64,000 nucleotides of DNA from Haematococcus lacustris (Eukaryota > Chlorophyta > Chlorophyceae > Chlamydomonadales > Haematococcaceae): contig JASKMD010000017.1 of assembly GCA_030144725.1 (NCBI GenBank), forward strand, positions 5,823,992-5,887,991, given 5' to 3'. The translations under genes were made by a program, and so were the position numbers. The notes under the pieces are model-generated. The model was not told the DNA's origin. It saw only the letters and a list, made by a program, of their open reading frames with translations, and did not search any database. Positions 1-8,700 of this stretch are shown here, piece by piece. Every line of letters starts with the position of its first letter. Within the stretch, counting starts at the first letter, position 1.

Positions 1-2
1 TG

Positions 3-548
3 TATGTGCAAGGTCTACAGGCTGACCTACGCCGTGAGTGTGCAGTCATGCCGAATGGCTTGCCATGGAGCAACCTGAATGATGTGATGATGTATGCGTT
101 GGGCAGACAGGTCTCCATGCAGGCAGGCGTGAGCAAGGCTCAAGGCATGGTAGCTGTGGCAAGAGGTGCAGGCAGTGGCAGGCCTGACCGGCCCCGTGGT
201 GGGCGTGTACGTGCCCGTGGTGTGCAGATGCAGGCGGCAAACACCGTTCTGAAGCGGTGGCTTCCGCCGCACCGGCGACATGAGGAGACCGAACTGGACC
301 GGTTCCTGGGGGCGCACCGTGGGGGCCGTGGAGCTGGCCCATCTCGTGGCGGAGGCCGTGGTGGTGGCCGCGGAGGTGGCCGTGGCTCTGGCCGTGATGG
401 CGGCTCAGCTGGGCGTGGTGGCGGTGCAGCATGCCGCACATCAGAGTTGAATGCTAATGGCAAGCGGCCACTGACATGCTACAACTGTGGCGGCACAGGC
501 CACCTGGCACGTGACTGTGCGTCGCCTCGTGGTCAGGGTGCTGCCTAG
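3..548 (+). CDS. gag: Gag polyprotein, C-terminal part
   Basis: The frame is open from the left edge to a TAG stop at 546-548. It carries the end of a retrotransposon capsid-type domain, a long Arg/Gly-rich linker (about 300-430), and one CCHC zinc knuckle near residues 158-172 (CYNCGGTGHLARDC), the nucleic-acid-binding signature of Gag nucleocapsid. Gag would package the element RNA in virus-like particles. The TAG is in the same frame as pol, so one stop codon alone separates the two. The N-terminus is outside the window. Confidence 0.88.
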   Translation, partial: YVQGLQADLRRECAVMPNGLPWSNLNDVMMYALGRQVSMQAGVSKAQGMVAVARGAGSGRPDRPRGGRVRARGVQMQAANTVLKRWLPPHRRHEETELDRFLGAHRGGRGAGPSRGGGRGGGRGGGRGSGRDGGSAGRGGGAACRTSELNANGKRPLTCYNCGGTGHLARDCASPRGQGAA

Positions 549-3500
549 GGAGTTGCCCTGGACTCTGCTGTGCACGCTAGCCAGGGTGATGACAAGCACG
601 AACACGTGCCATGTGCGTTGAAGAGGCCAAAGTTGTCTGTTGGGCCACTGCATGGTATGTGTAAGATTCCTGCTTTGTCCAGTGCACAACCTTCCGGTGC
701 TATTGCAAGCGCCCATGGTGTGGATCTCTCGTTTGTATATGAAGCCAGCCTAGGAGGCAAGCCATGCAAAGTCATGATGGACACGGGGTCATCCTTTGAC
801 CTAATCTCTGAGAAGTGGCTATCCAATGCAAGGAAAGTGAACCGGAATGGACAACCCGTAAGTTCAATCAAGGTGTCCATTGCCACGGCGCAACCAACAG
901 TGGCTGAGAGCATTGATGGCAAGGTGATACGCATGGCCGAAGAAGCAAGAGGAGAATTGTGCATGCAAGGAGTCAAGACGACGGCCGTGCTTAAGGTTGT
1001 GCCTGGTATGCTGGGGCAGATTGACGTCGTGCTAGGCAAGCCATGGCAAACGATGTATGATGCCAAGCTGCTGGTACGGGAGCAGAGCTGCCATGTTACT
1101 ACGCCGGATGGCAAGGCACACACCCTGTATGCCAAGCGACCGAGACATGCAAATGGCAAGATGCTTGCACAGCTAACAGAGCTGCGCATGACACCGGAGC
1201 TGATGAGCGCCCCTCAGGCAGCACGAGCTGTGCGGCATGGTTGCCCTAGTTGGCTGCTGATGGTGCAAAGAGAAGAAGGGTCGGTGTCGCCACACACATC
1301 GTGCGTAACCGGTAGTGAACAACATATAAAGCTGAGCCTAGCATCAACGGGGCTGGTGCCTGAGAGCACGGTGACAGAAATGGTCAAAACTTACAATGAC
1401 GTCTTTGCTGATATCCCCGCTGGTCTACCGCCTGAACGAGGTGTAGGGCACACCATTCCACTGGAAGCGGGTACGCTGCCACAATGGGCACGCATGTACC
1501 GTTTAAGTCAACGTGAGATTGAGGAAATGAAAAAGCAGGTATCGGCGCTGCTGGAGAAGGGCTGGATAGAACCAAGCGCTTCGCCCTGGGGGGCCCCAGT
1601 GCTCTTTGTGCAGAAGAAGGATGAATCCCTGAGGATGTGCATTGACTACAGGGCGTTAAACAAGCGCACGGTGCGCGACCGATACCCACTGCCTCGTATT
1701 GATGATTTGCTTGACCAAGTCCGGGGGAAGAAGGTGTTCAGTTCTCTTGACCTGCAGTCTGGGTATCACCAGATCAGGATCACCCCCGAAGACGTCCCAA
1801 AGACAGCTTTCCTCACGCCCATGGGCCAGTTTCAATATAAGGTCCTGTGCTTTGGGCTGTGCAATGCCCCTGCAACGTTTCAGAAAACCATGAACAGGAT
1901 CTTTGAGCCCATGATCAAGGCTGGTTCCGTCCTTGTCTACCTAGATGACATTTTGGTGATGAGCAATACCCCTGAGGAGCATGTGCAGCATTTGAGGCAG
2001 GTCCTGGAGTTGATGAGAGCCCACAAGCTGTTTGCAAAGCTGAGCAAGTGTGAGTTCAACAGACCTGAGCTGGCTTTCCTGGGCCACATAGTGGGCAGGA
2101 ACGGTGTGGCAGTGGACCCTGCTAAAGTGAAGGTGGTGGCTGAGTGGCCTCAGCCCCGAGGGCTGAAGGAATTGCAAGCCTTCCTAGGTCTGTGTAACTT
2201 CTTCCGCCGCTTCATCCGTGGCTACAGCTCTGTGGCTGCTCCCCTCACCGACCTGACAAGGCAAGACAAGCAAGCTGCACCTACGGGGGCACAACATGAT
2301 GCAAGAGTGCAGGAAGCCTTTGCTAAGGACCCTCAAGTCAAGGGTGCCTTCCAGGCTCTGAAAGCAGCCCTGTGCTCAGCCCCTGTCCTAGCTCTGCCTG
2401 ACTTCTCCAAGCCGTACTTAGTGTGGACTGACGCCTCCCTCCAAGGCACTGGTGGTGTGCTCATGCAAGAGGGCCGTGTGGTGGCGTACACGAGCAAGAA
2501 GTTCACACCGGCTCAAACACGGTACACAACAGGCGAGCAGGAGCTCCTGGCCATTGTGAGGGCCCTGCAAGAATGGCGCTGCTATCTAGATGGGGCTGTG
2601 GGAGTGACCATTGTGACTGATCACAACCCTCTTGTGTACCTGGCATCTCAGACTAACCTATCCAGGCGCGTGGCGCGGTGGGTTGAGTTGATGTCCCGGT
2701 TCAAGTATGAGATCAAACACAAGCCTGGGGCTGTGAACATTGCTGACCCCATCAGCCGCAGTGTCCAACAAATGCAGCAGGGAAGTAACAAGGACGATGA
2801 TGGGGAGGAAGCTGTAGGTGCTGTGGTGCTGCGTAGAGAGGGCCAAGTGCTGGTCATGACAAGGAGACAGGCCCGGCAGACCCAGCCGTCCATCGCCCAT
2901 GCGCCACCAGTGCTACGCGAGCAAGACTCCGCCCAGCAGGCCGAGGGCCAGTCGGCTGTTGAGCGTACCGCAGGAGCGGTGCGGCCTGGTGGGGGGGAAG
3001 TCCCACTCCCTCGGCGAAGCCCATGTGCGACACCCGCGGAAAGAGAGGATGCGGAGCGGGTGAGAGAAGTGGAACTCGCACGGGCACCAGGTGGCTCGCT
3101 GCATGATTTCATAACTGAAGGCTACAGCCATGACCCCTTGTTTCAATCAGGAAAGGCACAAGAGAGGCTGAGCCGCAGCGAGCGAGGACTGTGGTTGCTA
3201 AGGGACAGAGTGTGGGTGCCACGCAGTTCACTGGTTAAGCAAGCGGTGCTAGAGAAGTGCCATGATGATGCTTTTGCTGGCCATGTGGGTATCACAAAGA
3301 CCAAGAAGCTGGTATCCCGACACTTCTACTGGCCGGGCTGGGACAAAGACGTGGAGGACTATGTGCGGCATTGTGATGCCTGCCAGAGGAACAAACCAAG
3401 CTGCCTCCTTAAAGCCGGCAAACTGCAACCCCTGTCCATCCCTGGTAAAAGATGGGAACATGTGAGCATGGACATGATTGTCAAGCTCCCAACAAGTGGT

Positions 3501-4535
3501 GAAGAGAGGTATGACTCCATCCTGGTGTTTGTAGATCGCCTAAGCAAGATGGTGCACTTAGTGCCCACACATGAGTCAATCGACAACGCAAAGTTTGCAA
3601 GACTGTTTAAGAAAAATGTCATACGTTTGCATGGGAAGCCGTCAACGGTGTTGAGTGACAGAGGAGCAATCTTTAACAGTGAGAACTGGCGAGAAATCTG
3701 CCGGTTGCTGGGCATGCGGATAGCCATGAGTACGGCTTACCACCCTGAGTCCGATGGGCAAACCGAGAGAGTGAACAGGGTGGTGGAAGAGATGCTGAGG
3801 GCATACATCAGCCCTGCCCAGTCTGACTGGTCTGAGCATTTAGACATGGTGGAATTTGCAATCAACAACTCATGGCATGAATCGGTGCAGAATACTCCCT
3901 TCTTCTTGAACTATGGAGAGCACCCGTTGACGCCAGCTTCTGAGGGGTTACCTCGGTCGGGGCCCAAGGCTCATTCCTTTGTGCAAGGCATCTTACAAGC
4001 AATCAAGAAGGCCAAGCAGTGTTGGGCTGAAGCTCAGCAGAAGATGAAGGCCCGAGAGGATGGCAGGAGAAGGCATGTGACTTACAACCCTGAGCAACTT
4101 ATCATGCTATCGACTGAGAACATGAGGAAGAAAGTTGATGATGTGGGAGTGCGGAAGTTGAAACCAAGATACGTTGGACCTTTTCGAGTGCTCCACATGG
4201 TGGGAGATGCAGCAGTCAAGATCCAGCTACCCCATCAATGGCGTGTACACAATGTGTTCCATGTGTCCCTGGTAAAGCCATACGTGGGCGATGCGGTCCC
4301 AAACCTGGTAGCGCCACCGCCTGACCGATGGGAAGACGGCCAGCCTGTGTACGAGGTGGAGAAGCTGGTTGACCATCGTTTTACGTCCGGCTATCGACCA
4401 CAGCTAGAGTTCCTGGTGAAGTGGGTTGGATACCCCTCTGAGAGCAACACATGGGAACCCCTAGTCAATCTGCAAGGTAGCATGGACCTGGTGAGGGAGT
4501 ATGCTGCTGCCAAGAACCTACACATCCCAAAGTGA
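549..4535 (+). CDS. pol: Pol polyprotein: protease, RT, RNase H, integrase, chromodomain
   Basis: The frame continues straight after the gag TAG and stays open for 1,329 codons. Counting from the first start-like codon (GTG, 570): aspartic protease DTGSS at residue 71; reverse transcriptase with YLDDILV at 457-463; RNase H with TDAS at 620-623; an integrase zinc-binding region ending in HCDACQRNK; an integrase core with D968, D1030 and E1066, the last pair separated by 35 residues (D,D-35-E); and a C-terminal chromodomain from about 1260 (FLVKWVGYPSESNTWEP). All catalytic residues I looked for are present. In chromoviruses the chromodomain directs integration to marked chromatin. There is no separate ATG near the start, so expression probably needs readthrough of the gag TAG or a lost single frame. 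Confidence 0.93.
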   Translation, partial: GVALDSAVHASQGDDKHEHVPCALKRPKLSVGPLHGMCKIPALSSAQPSGAIASAHGVDLSFVYEASLGGKPCKVMMDTGSSFDLISEKWLSNARKVNRNGQPVSSIKVSIATAQPTVAESIDGKVIRMAEEARGELCMQGVKTTAVLKVVPGMLGQIDVVLGKPWQTMYDAKLLVREQSCHVTTPDGKAHTLYAKRPRHANGKMLAQLTELRMTPELMSAPQAARAVRHGCPSWLLMVQREEGSVSPHTSCVTGSEQHIKLSLASTGLVPESTVTEMVKTYNDVFADIPAGLPPERGVGHTIPLEAGTLPQWARMYRLSQREIEEMKKQVSALLEKGWIEPSASPWGAPVLFVQKKDESLRMCIDYRALNKRTVRDRYPLPRIDDLLDQVRGKKVFSSLDLQSGYHQIRITPEDVPKTAFLTPMGQFQYKVLCFGLCNAPATFQKTMNRIFEPMIKAGSVLVYLDDILVMSNTPEEHVQHLRQVLELMRAHKLFAKLSKCEFNRPELAFLGHIVGRNGVAVDPAKVKVVAEWPQPRGLKELQAFLGLCNFFRRFIRGYSSVAAPLTDLTRQDKQAAPTGAQHDARVQEAFAKDPQVKGAFQALKAALCSAPVLALPDFSKPYLVWTDASLQGTGGVLMQEGRVVAYTSKKFTPAQTRYTTGEQELLAIVRALQEWRCYLDGAVGVTIVTDHNPLVYLASQTNLSRRVARWVELMSRFKYEIKHKPGAVNIADPISRSVQQMQQGSNKDDDGEEAVGAVVLRREGQVLVMTRRQARQTQPSIAHAPPVLREQDSAQQAEGQSAVERTAGAVRPGGGEVPLPRRSPCATPAEREDAERVREVELARAPGGSLHDFITEGYSHDPLFQSGKAQERLSRSERGLWLLRDRVWVPRSSLVKQAVLEKCHDDAFAGHVGITKTKKLVSRHFYWPGWDKDVEDYVRHCDACQRNKPSCLLKAGKLQPLSIPGKRWEHVSMDMIVKLPTSGEERYDSILVFVDRLSKMVHLVPTHESIDNAKFARLFKKNVIRLHGKPSTVLSDRGAIFNSENWREICRLLGMRIAMSTAYHPESDGQTERVNRVVEEMLRAYISPAQSDWSEHLDMVEFAINNSWHESVQNTPFFLNYGEHPLTPASEGLPRSGPKAHSFVQGILQAIKKAKQCWAEAQQKMKAREDGRRRHVTYNPEQLIMLSTENMRKKVDDVGVRKLKPRYVGPFRVLHMVGDAAVKIQLPHQWRVHNVFHVSLVKPYVGDAVPNLVAPPPDRWEDGQPVYEVEKLVDHRFTSGYRPQLEFLVKWVGYPSESNTWEPLVNLQGSMDLVREYAAAKNLHIPK

Positions 4536-4669
4536 AAAGACAATAAAAAGTGTTTGTGGACGTTTGACACCAAGCGCCGACGTAAAGGCGTTAGCGACGG
4601 TACGACGCAGTACCCGAGCGGGGCAGGTCAATAATGGCAGCTGAGGACAGCTGGGACCTTCGGCCAGGC

Positions 4670-4678
4670 GGGGGAGAA
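4670..4678 (+). promoter_or_regulatory. Polypurine tract of the retrotransposon
   Basis: GGGGGAGAA lies immediately 5' of the LTR start (TGTTACG). This is the standard position for the plus-strand DNA primer in LTR elements. Confidence 0.8.
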
Positions 4679-4878
4679 TGTTACGAGCGCCGGTCGAAGC
4701 GCTAGCGAAGCGTCTCGGAAAAGTGATGACGCGATTGCGTCATAGTGGTGTCGGAGTGTAATGCCAATGACCGGTGTCAAATGCTGGGTTCGACTCCCAG
4801 GCGGACAGCCTTGTGAAGGCACTGACATCGCCCTTGTCCGCTGAGTTGGCACTACCTCCATACACCAGCTACGTAACA
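4679..4878 (+). repeat. 3' long terminal repeat, 200 bp
   Basis: It starts TGTTACG directly after the polypurine tract and ends CGTAACA, a perfect 7-bp terminal inverted repeat with the usual TG...CA ends. At 200 bp it is short for a gypsy LTR. Inside, near 4787-4797, is GGTTCGACTCC, which fits the tRNA B-box consensus; with no companion A-box or cloverleaf visible I do not call a tRNA. The 5' LTR is not in the window, so identity between LTRs (age) cannot be judged. Confidence 0.88.
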
Positions 4879-4974
4879 CTGGGAGGTGGTGGAGTCAAGG
4901 TGGCAGGGTAGGGTCAAGATTGGGAAGGTAAGGAAAAATCTTACAGATGTGCATTGCCCCATGTGTCCATGCAG

Positions 4975-5345
4975 GTGGCTGCGGCCAGTGTACAGCGAAG
5001 CGAAGCGTTCCCAGGTCCGGGGCTTGATGTGCTCAACAAGCAACAACATCAGGTAAGCACTGGCCTGGCACTGCACATGTGCATGTCCGCAACATATCCC
5101 ACATGACATGACACATGACTTGACTTCATGCACCTCCCACACCCATGTGCAGGTTCTATGACCGGGACGTATCAGCCGCGCTGAACATCCGCCGCTGTGC
5201 AGTCGGCCCAGGCCCACGCCCCACTGAGCTGTGCTACTGGGAAGGCCGCCTAGCCATGCCAAAGCCAGGCAGGCTAGGCCAGGAGTGGGTGTACTTGCGT
5301 GACAAGGCCCTGCGGCGTAAGTGGCAGCGCAAGTGGCGGCAATAG
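4975..5345 (+). pseudogene. Fanzor-like (TnpB family) C-terminal remnant, lineage C copy 1
   Basis: Two exons are readable: 4975-5052 and 5153-5345, with a GTAAGC...TGCAG intron. The first ends VRGLMCSTSNNIR, matching the second zinc-ribbon strand of Fanzor/TnpB proteins. The second opens with FYDRDVSAALNI, the RuvC-III motif carrying the last catalytic Asp, and ends at TAG. A probable acceptor lies at 4974. RuvC-I and RuvC-II are absent: the upstream part is separated off by the LTR retrotransposon. In Fanzor/TnpB proteins this domain is an RNA-guided DNA nuclease; this fragment alone cannot be functional. Lineage C differs from A and B in the tail after the DRD motif. Confidence 0.75.
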
Positions 5346-5461
5346 CCAGCTACAGCAAGACAATCCAAGAAACCAAGATACCAAACCCCTCACAAAGGGG
5401 ATGTGTGTGAGTAAGAGCTATAGAGTAGGGTAGAGCTCTTGCTAGTAGTAGACCTGGAGGC
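5346..5461 (+). repeat. 3' tail shared by lineage C Fanzor copies
   Basis: The sequence after the stop (CAAACCCCTCACAAAGGGGA and on to about 5461) recurs inverted at 14607-14730 and, diverged, at 37590-37690. It contains a small hairpin (CCCCT/AGGGG). It marks the conserved 3' end of this element family. Confidence 0.7.
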
Positions 5462-5776
5462 ACACACACCAGAAGGCTGAGCTGAGCAGTAGCCTTTACA
5501 ACAGCGATCTCGCAGCCTGTGTTTGATTACAACTCATTTTGGTGTTGCATGAGGGCTGTAGGCATTCAGCGCCTCCTCATTGCCGACATTGCCTCCGATG
5601 AAGATGGCTTATGTAAAATGCGCACCTCTCGATGTGATTGTCGCTTCGCGTCGTCTGGACTGTCTCGTGAATGCGGGACGCGGACCCTTAGAGGGGGAGG
5701 GCGGCCAAGCAGCCTAACGGCTGACGGCTTAAGCGGTGTATGCCATCATTATCAACATCACACTTCCGGGCATCAC
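5462..5776. other. Gene-free stretch with a repeat also found at 38412
   Basis: About 50 bases starting near 5488 (AGTAGCCTTTACAACAGCGA) are repeated at 38412-38460, where a MITE separates them from the lineage C tail. I see no coding exon. On the minus strand a TGTAA signal near 5497-5501 lies about 280 nt past the stop of the 2H-phosphoesterase-like gene and may be its polyadenylation signal. Confidence 0.5.
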
Positions 5777-8700
5777 TCATGCGGGCAGCCTGAGCAGCTG
5801 CTTATCCCCCACTACTGTGCTGAACTCCGTCTCGTCGATGAACCACAAGGCCGAGGGGGCCAGCTGGGTGTGGTGCGCCAGCTTCGCGGTCAGTTTATCG
5901 CAAAGCGCCACAATGGCGGCGATGGTCTCGCGCGGCAGCTGGGCCGGGCCCAGGATGCGCAGGAGGGAGGTGTGGATGATGTTGGCCTGCACAGCGCACA
6001 GTACATCACTCCGATAGAGTGCCAGGGGATTTGAACCCGAGATCAAGTGCACACAGCAGCGCGGAGGGGGACAAGAATTGAAGTATGAGGTACAAAGCTC
6101 AGGCTGCCTGCGCTGCCAATTGGGCGGGGCAAGGGTAGCCATGCACTGCAAAGCAGGATGCGCCATTACTGCCAACAGCTGGGAGGCAAACTGGCCATGC
6201 ACTGCAGTGCCAGAACCCTATCAGCAGCTGCCGGGAACAAGGCGAACCATTCATGCCCTAGACTATGTTTCTGCTTTCCACATCCCTCACTACCTCCACA
6301 GCCGTCACCACCTTCACATCCCTCACCGCCTTCGCCACCCTCACTGCCTTCACAGCCTTTTCAAAGCTTTTCACAGCCATTGATGCCATCACTGTGTTTG
6401 CAGCCCTCACTGCCCTCGCTGCCCTCGCTGCCCCTGCTCAGCCCTCCCAGCTTGTGGCCAGTGGGTCAGCTCACAACCAAGTGGTGCCTAGCACTGCTCC
6501 CTGGCACTCCCCAGCCCCTGACCTGCTTGGCGCAGGCCCCCGGGAAGGTGCGGCGCAAGGCCTGGCGCAGACCAGTGACTGCCCCGGTCTCGTCCCGCCA
6601 TGTCATGAGCAGCGTCCCTGCACCGTGCCAGGCCACCCTGACCCCGCACAGCTAGGCCCAGCCGTCACACAGCCTGGGGTGCAGTAAACCCACCTCAACC
6701 CCATCCTCCCCACACCATCACCTGCCCGCTGACCCTCCATGTCTGCTGCCCCTCCATGTGCATGGTGTCTGGCCCCAGGCCGCCCCAGAGCCCTCCCTGC
6801 CGCACCCTGCTGCCCGACATGGCCCCATGAGCTTAGAGCGTGGCACGACCCTGCTCCCAGGCCGCCTTGCTCACAAACCCTGACGAGCCCCTGCTGCCCA
6901 GCATCCCCTCACCGCTGCGAGCTAGGACGACCCTGTCCAGCTGCAGGAGGGGCCGCTGGGCTGCCGCCACACAGGCAGCCATGGCCTCAGCCTCTGCCGC
7001 CAGCTCAGCAGCAGCAGGGCCACGCAGGGAGGGTGGCGGGGGCAGCAGGCCGGCGGCAGCGCCTGCATATAGGCAGCAGGAAGCAGGGCAGTGTCATTGG
7101 CCAGGTCAGTGTTGCAGGCCATGGCCAGGGCAGGTTGTCTATCAACGAGAACTGCATGCCAGGAGCACAGACTAATTGGCAGGAAGTCAAGCGCCACCGG
7201 CCCCTCCCAGGGTACCCATCATTGACAAGCCTCCCCTCATGCATGCAGTGTATGCAGTATGTCACACTATATGATGTGCCTGTGTCACACTATATGAGGC
7301 GTCAAGCAGCTGGTGGTGATCTTTGGAGCAGCTAGCATTGGCACAAGGGGGGGCTGGGGTGCTGATGCGGTGCTGCGTGCCTGCTGCAAGGTGGTGTGCA
7401 GGCCCAGGGGCACAGACCAGCAGCGGGGCAGGTGGTGCTTGTGGATGAGCACCGCACCAGCCGGGTCAGCTCAGCAGTGAATGGCCAGCAGCCCTGTGAG
7501 AGGCAGCTGAACAAGCGCAGGGCCACCAGGCCTGCAGGCTGGAAGCCCCCAGCAGGTCAGGTGCACCACCGCTTAGTTCGCCCAGCCTGGAGCCAGCAGC
7601 GTGACCAGCCAGTGCGGGGCATGATGTGGTGCCCGGTAGTAGCCCCCCGCAAGTCCCCACAGGCCCCACGCATCAGCCAGGAGGCCTCACAGCCAGCAGC
7701 CTCAGAGCCTGGGCCCAGCACTCCCCCGCCAGCCAAGCGCAGCAAGGCTGAGCCGGCAGCTGAGCCCACAAAGGGCAAGGGCAAGGCTGCCAAGGCAAAG
7801 CCAGCACCACAGCCAGGCAGGTGGCTGGACAGGGACTGCAATGCAGCGCTGAACATGCAGCGCATAGGGGAGAGCAAGTGGCGCCCGCTGGAGCTATGCT
7901 GGTGGCCAGAGCAGGGGAAGCTACCAGTCAAGGGCAAGGAGTACCCTGGCCTGGGGTACAAGCGGCTGCGAGACAAGCCACCCAAGGCCCAGCAGCAGCA
8001 GCAGCCTGCTGTGGCACAGTAGTGTGTGCCCCCCCTGTGTTGAGCTGTCATCAGCTTACATTAGTGCATGTTTTGTCATGCCAACTCTATGCATAGCCCT
8101 GTCACAGGGGTCAGGCAATGCTGTAAGTGGAAGGCGACCATGACAATGTGTATGCCATGTATAGGCCATGAGCATGCCATGCGGTGGGAACACCACACAG
8201 AAAAAATGCTGTTCTGTAGTGGTCTACAATTAGTGTGTTCAACTGCAATGAAGGCTCAAGGTTGAGGGCCAAGGTGCTGTATGATGGTGTTACTGTTAGC
8301 GACCGCTAAGCCTCACAGCACCTCACCACAACCTTGACCCCGCACCTCTTCCCAGTGCATTACAGCTGCAGCCGCAGCTAGCCTGACCTGCTCCGCCTGG
8401 GTGCACCGGGTCAGGCTGCTGCTCAGCGCCACTTAGTCCCCCATCAGGCGCCAGGGGGTTGGGCCGCGGGTCGAGGGGGTGGGAGGTGTGGAACACAGTA
8501 CAGTGGTATTGCGTGCGCGCGTTCACAAACACCTGGGCACAGCCAGCTGGGCACAGCTGACACCCACAGGATGACCTGCCTGCCTGGCTGCAGCAGCAGC
8601 AGCAGCAGTAGGCAAGCCCTACCCTAGCTAACCCCATGTCGTCCCATCCACTCAGTCCATCCTACCCAGTTCTGGCCAGCCAGCCTGCCTGCTGGCAGCT

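Larger units (their letters stand above)
1..4878 (+). mobile_element. Ty3/gypsy chromovirus LTR retrotransposon, 5' end off the window
   Basis: Order is gag, protease, reverse transcriptase, RNase H, integrase, chromodomain, polypurine tract, 3' LTR, which defines a Ty3/gypsy element of the chromovirus type. The left LTR, primer-binding site and gag N-terminus lie beyond base 1. The coding frame is open through the enzymatic domains, so the copy looks young. It ends at 4878, and the five bases CTGGG (4879-4883) are the likely right target duplication; the left partner is not visible. Directly to the right the sequence resumes inside an intron of a Fanzor-like remnant, so the element probably inserted there. 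Confidence 0.93.

Noticed and set aside
4787..4797. Pol III B-box (GGTTCGACTCC) in the LTR
   Set aside because: An exact consensus match but no A-box at the right distance and no tRNA fold; kept only as a note on the LTR.
6017..6048. tRNA-like T-arm on the minus strand (GGTTCAAATCC)
   Set aside because: The T-loop motif is present, but the T stem pairs poorly and no D-arm, anticodon arm or acceptor stem can be drawn. It also lies within 60 bases of an exon.
7396..8022. Intact stand-alone gene of 208 codons
   Set aside because: It is the C-terminal half of a Fanzor copy; the upstream RuvC-II sequence is in another frame after a one-base loss and RuvC-I is absent.
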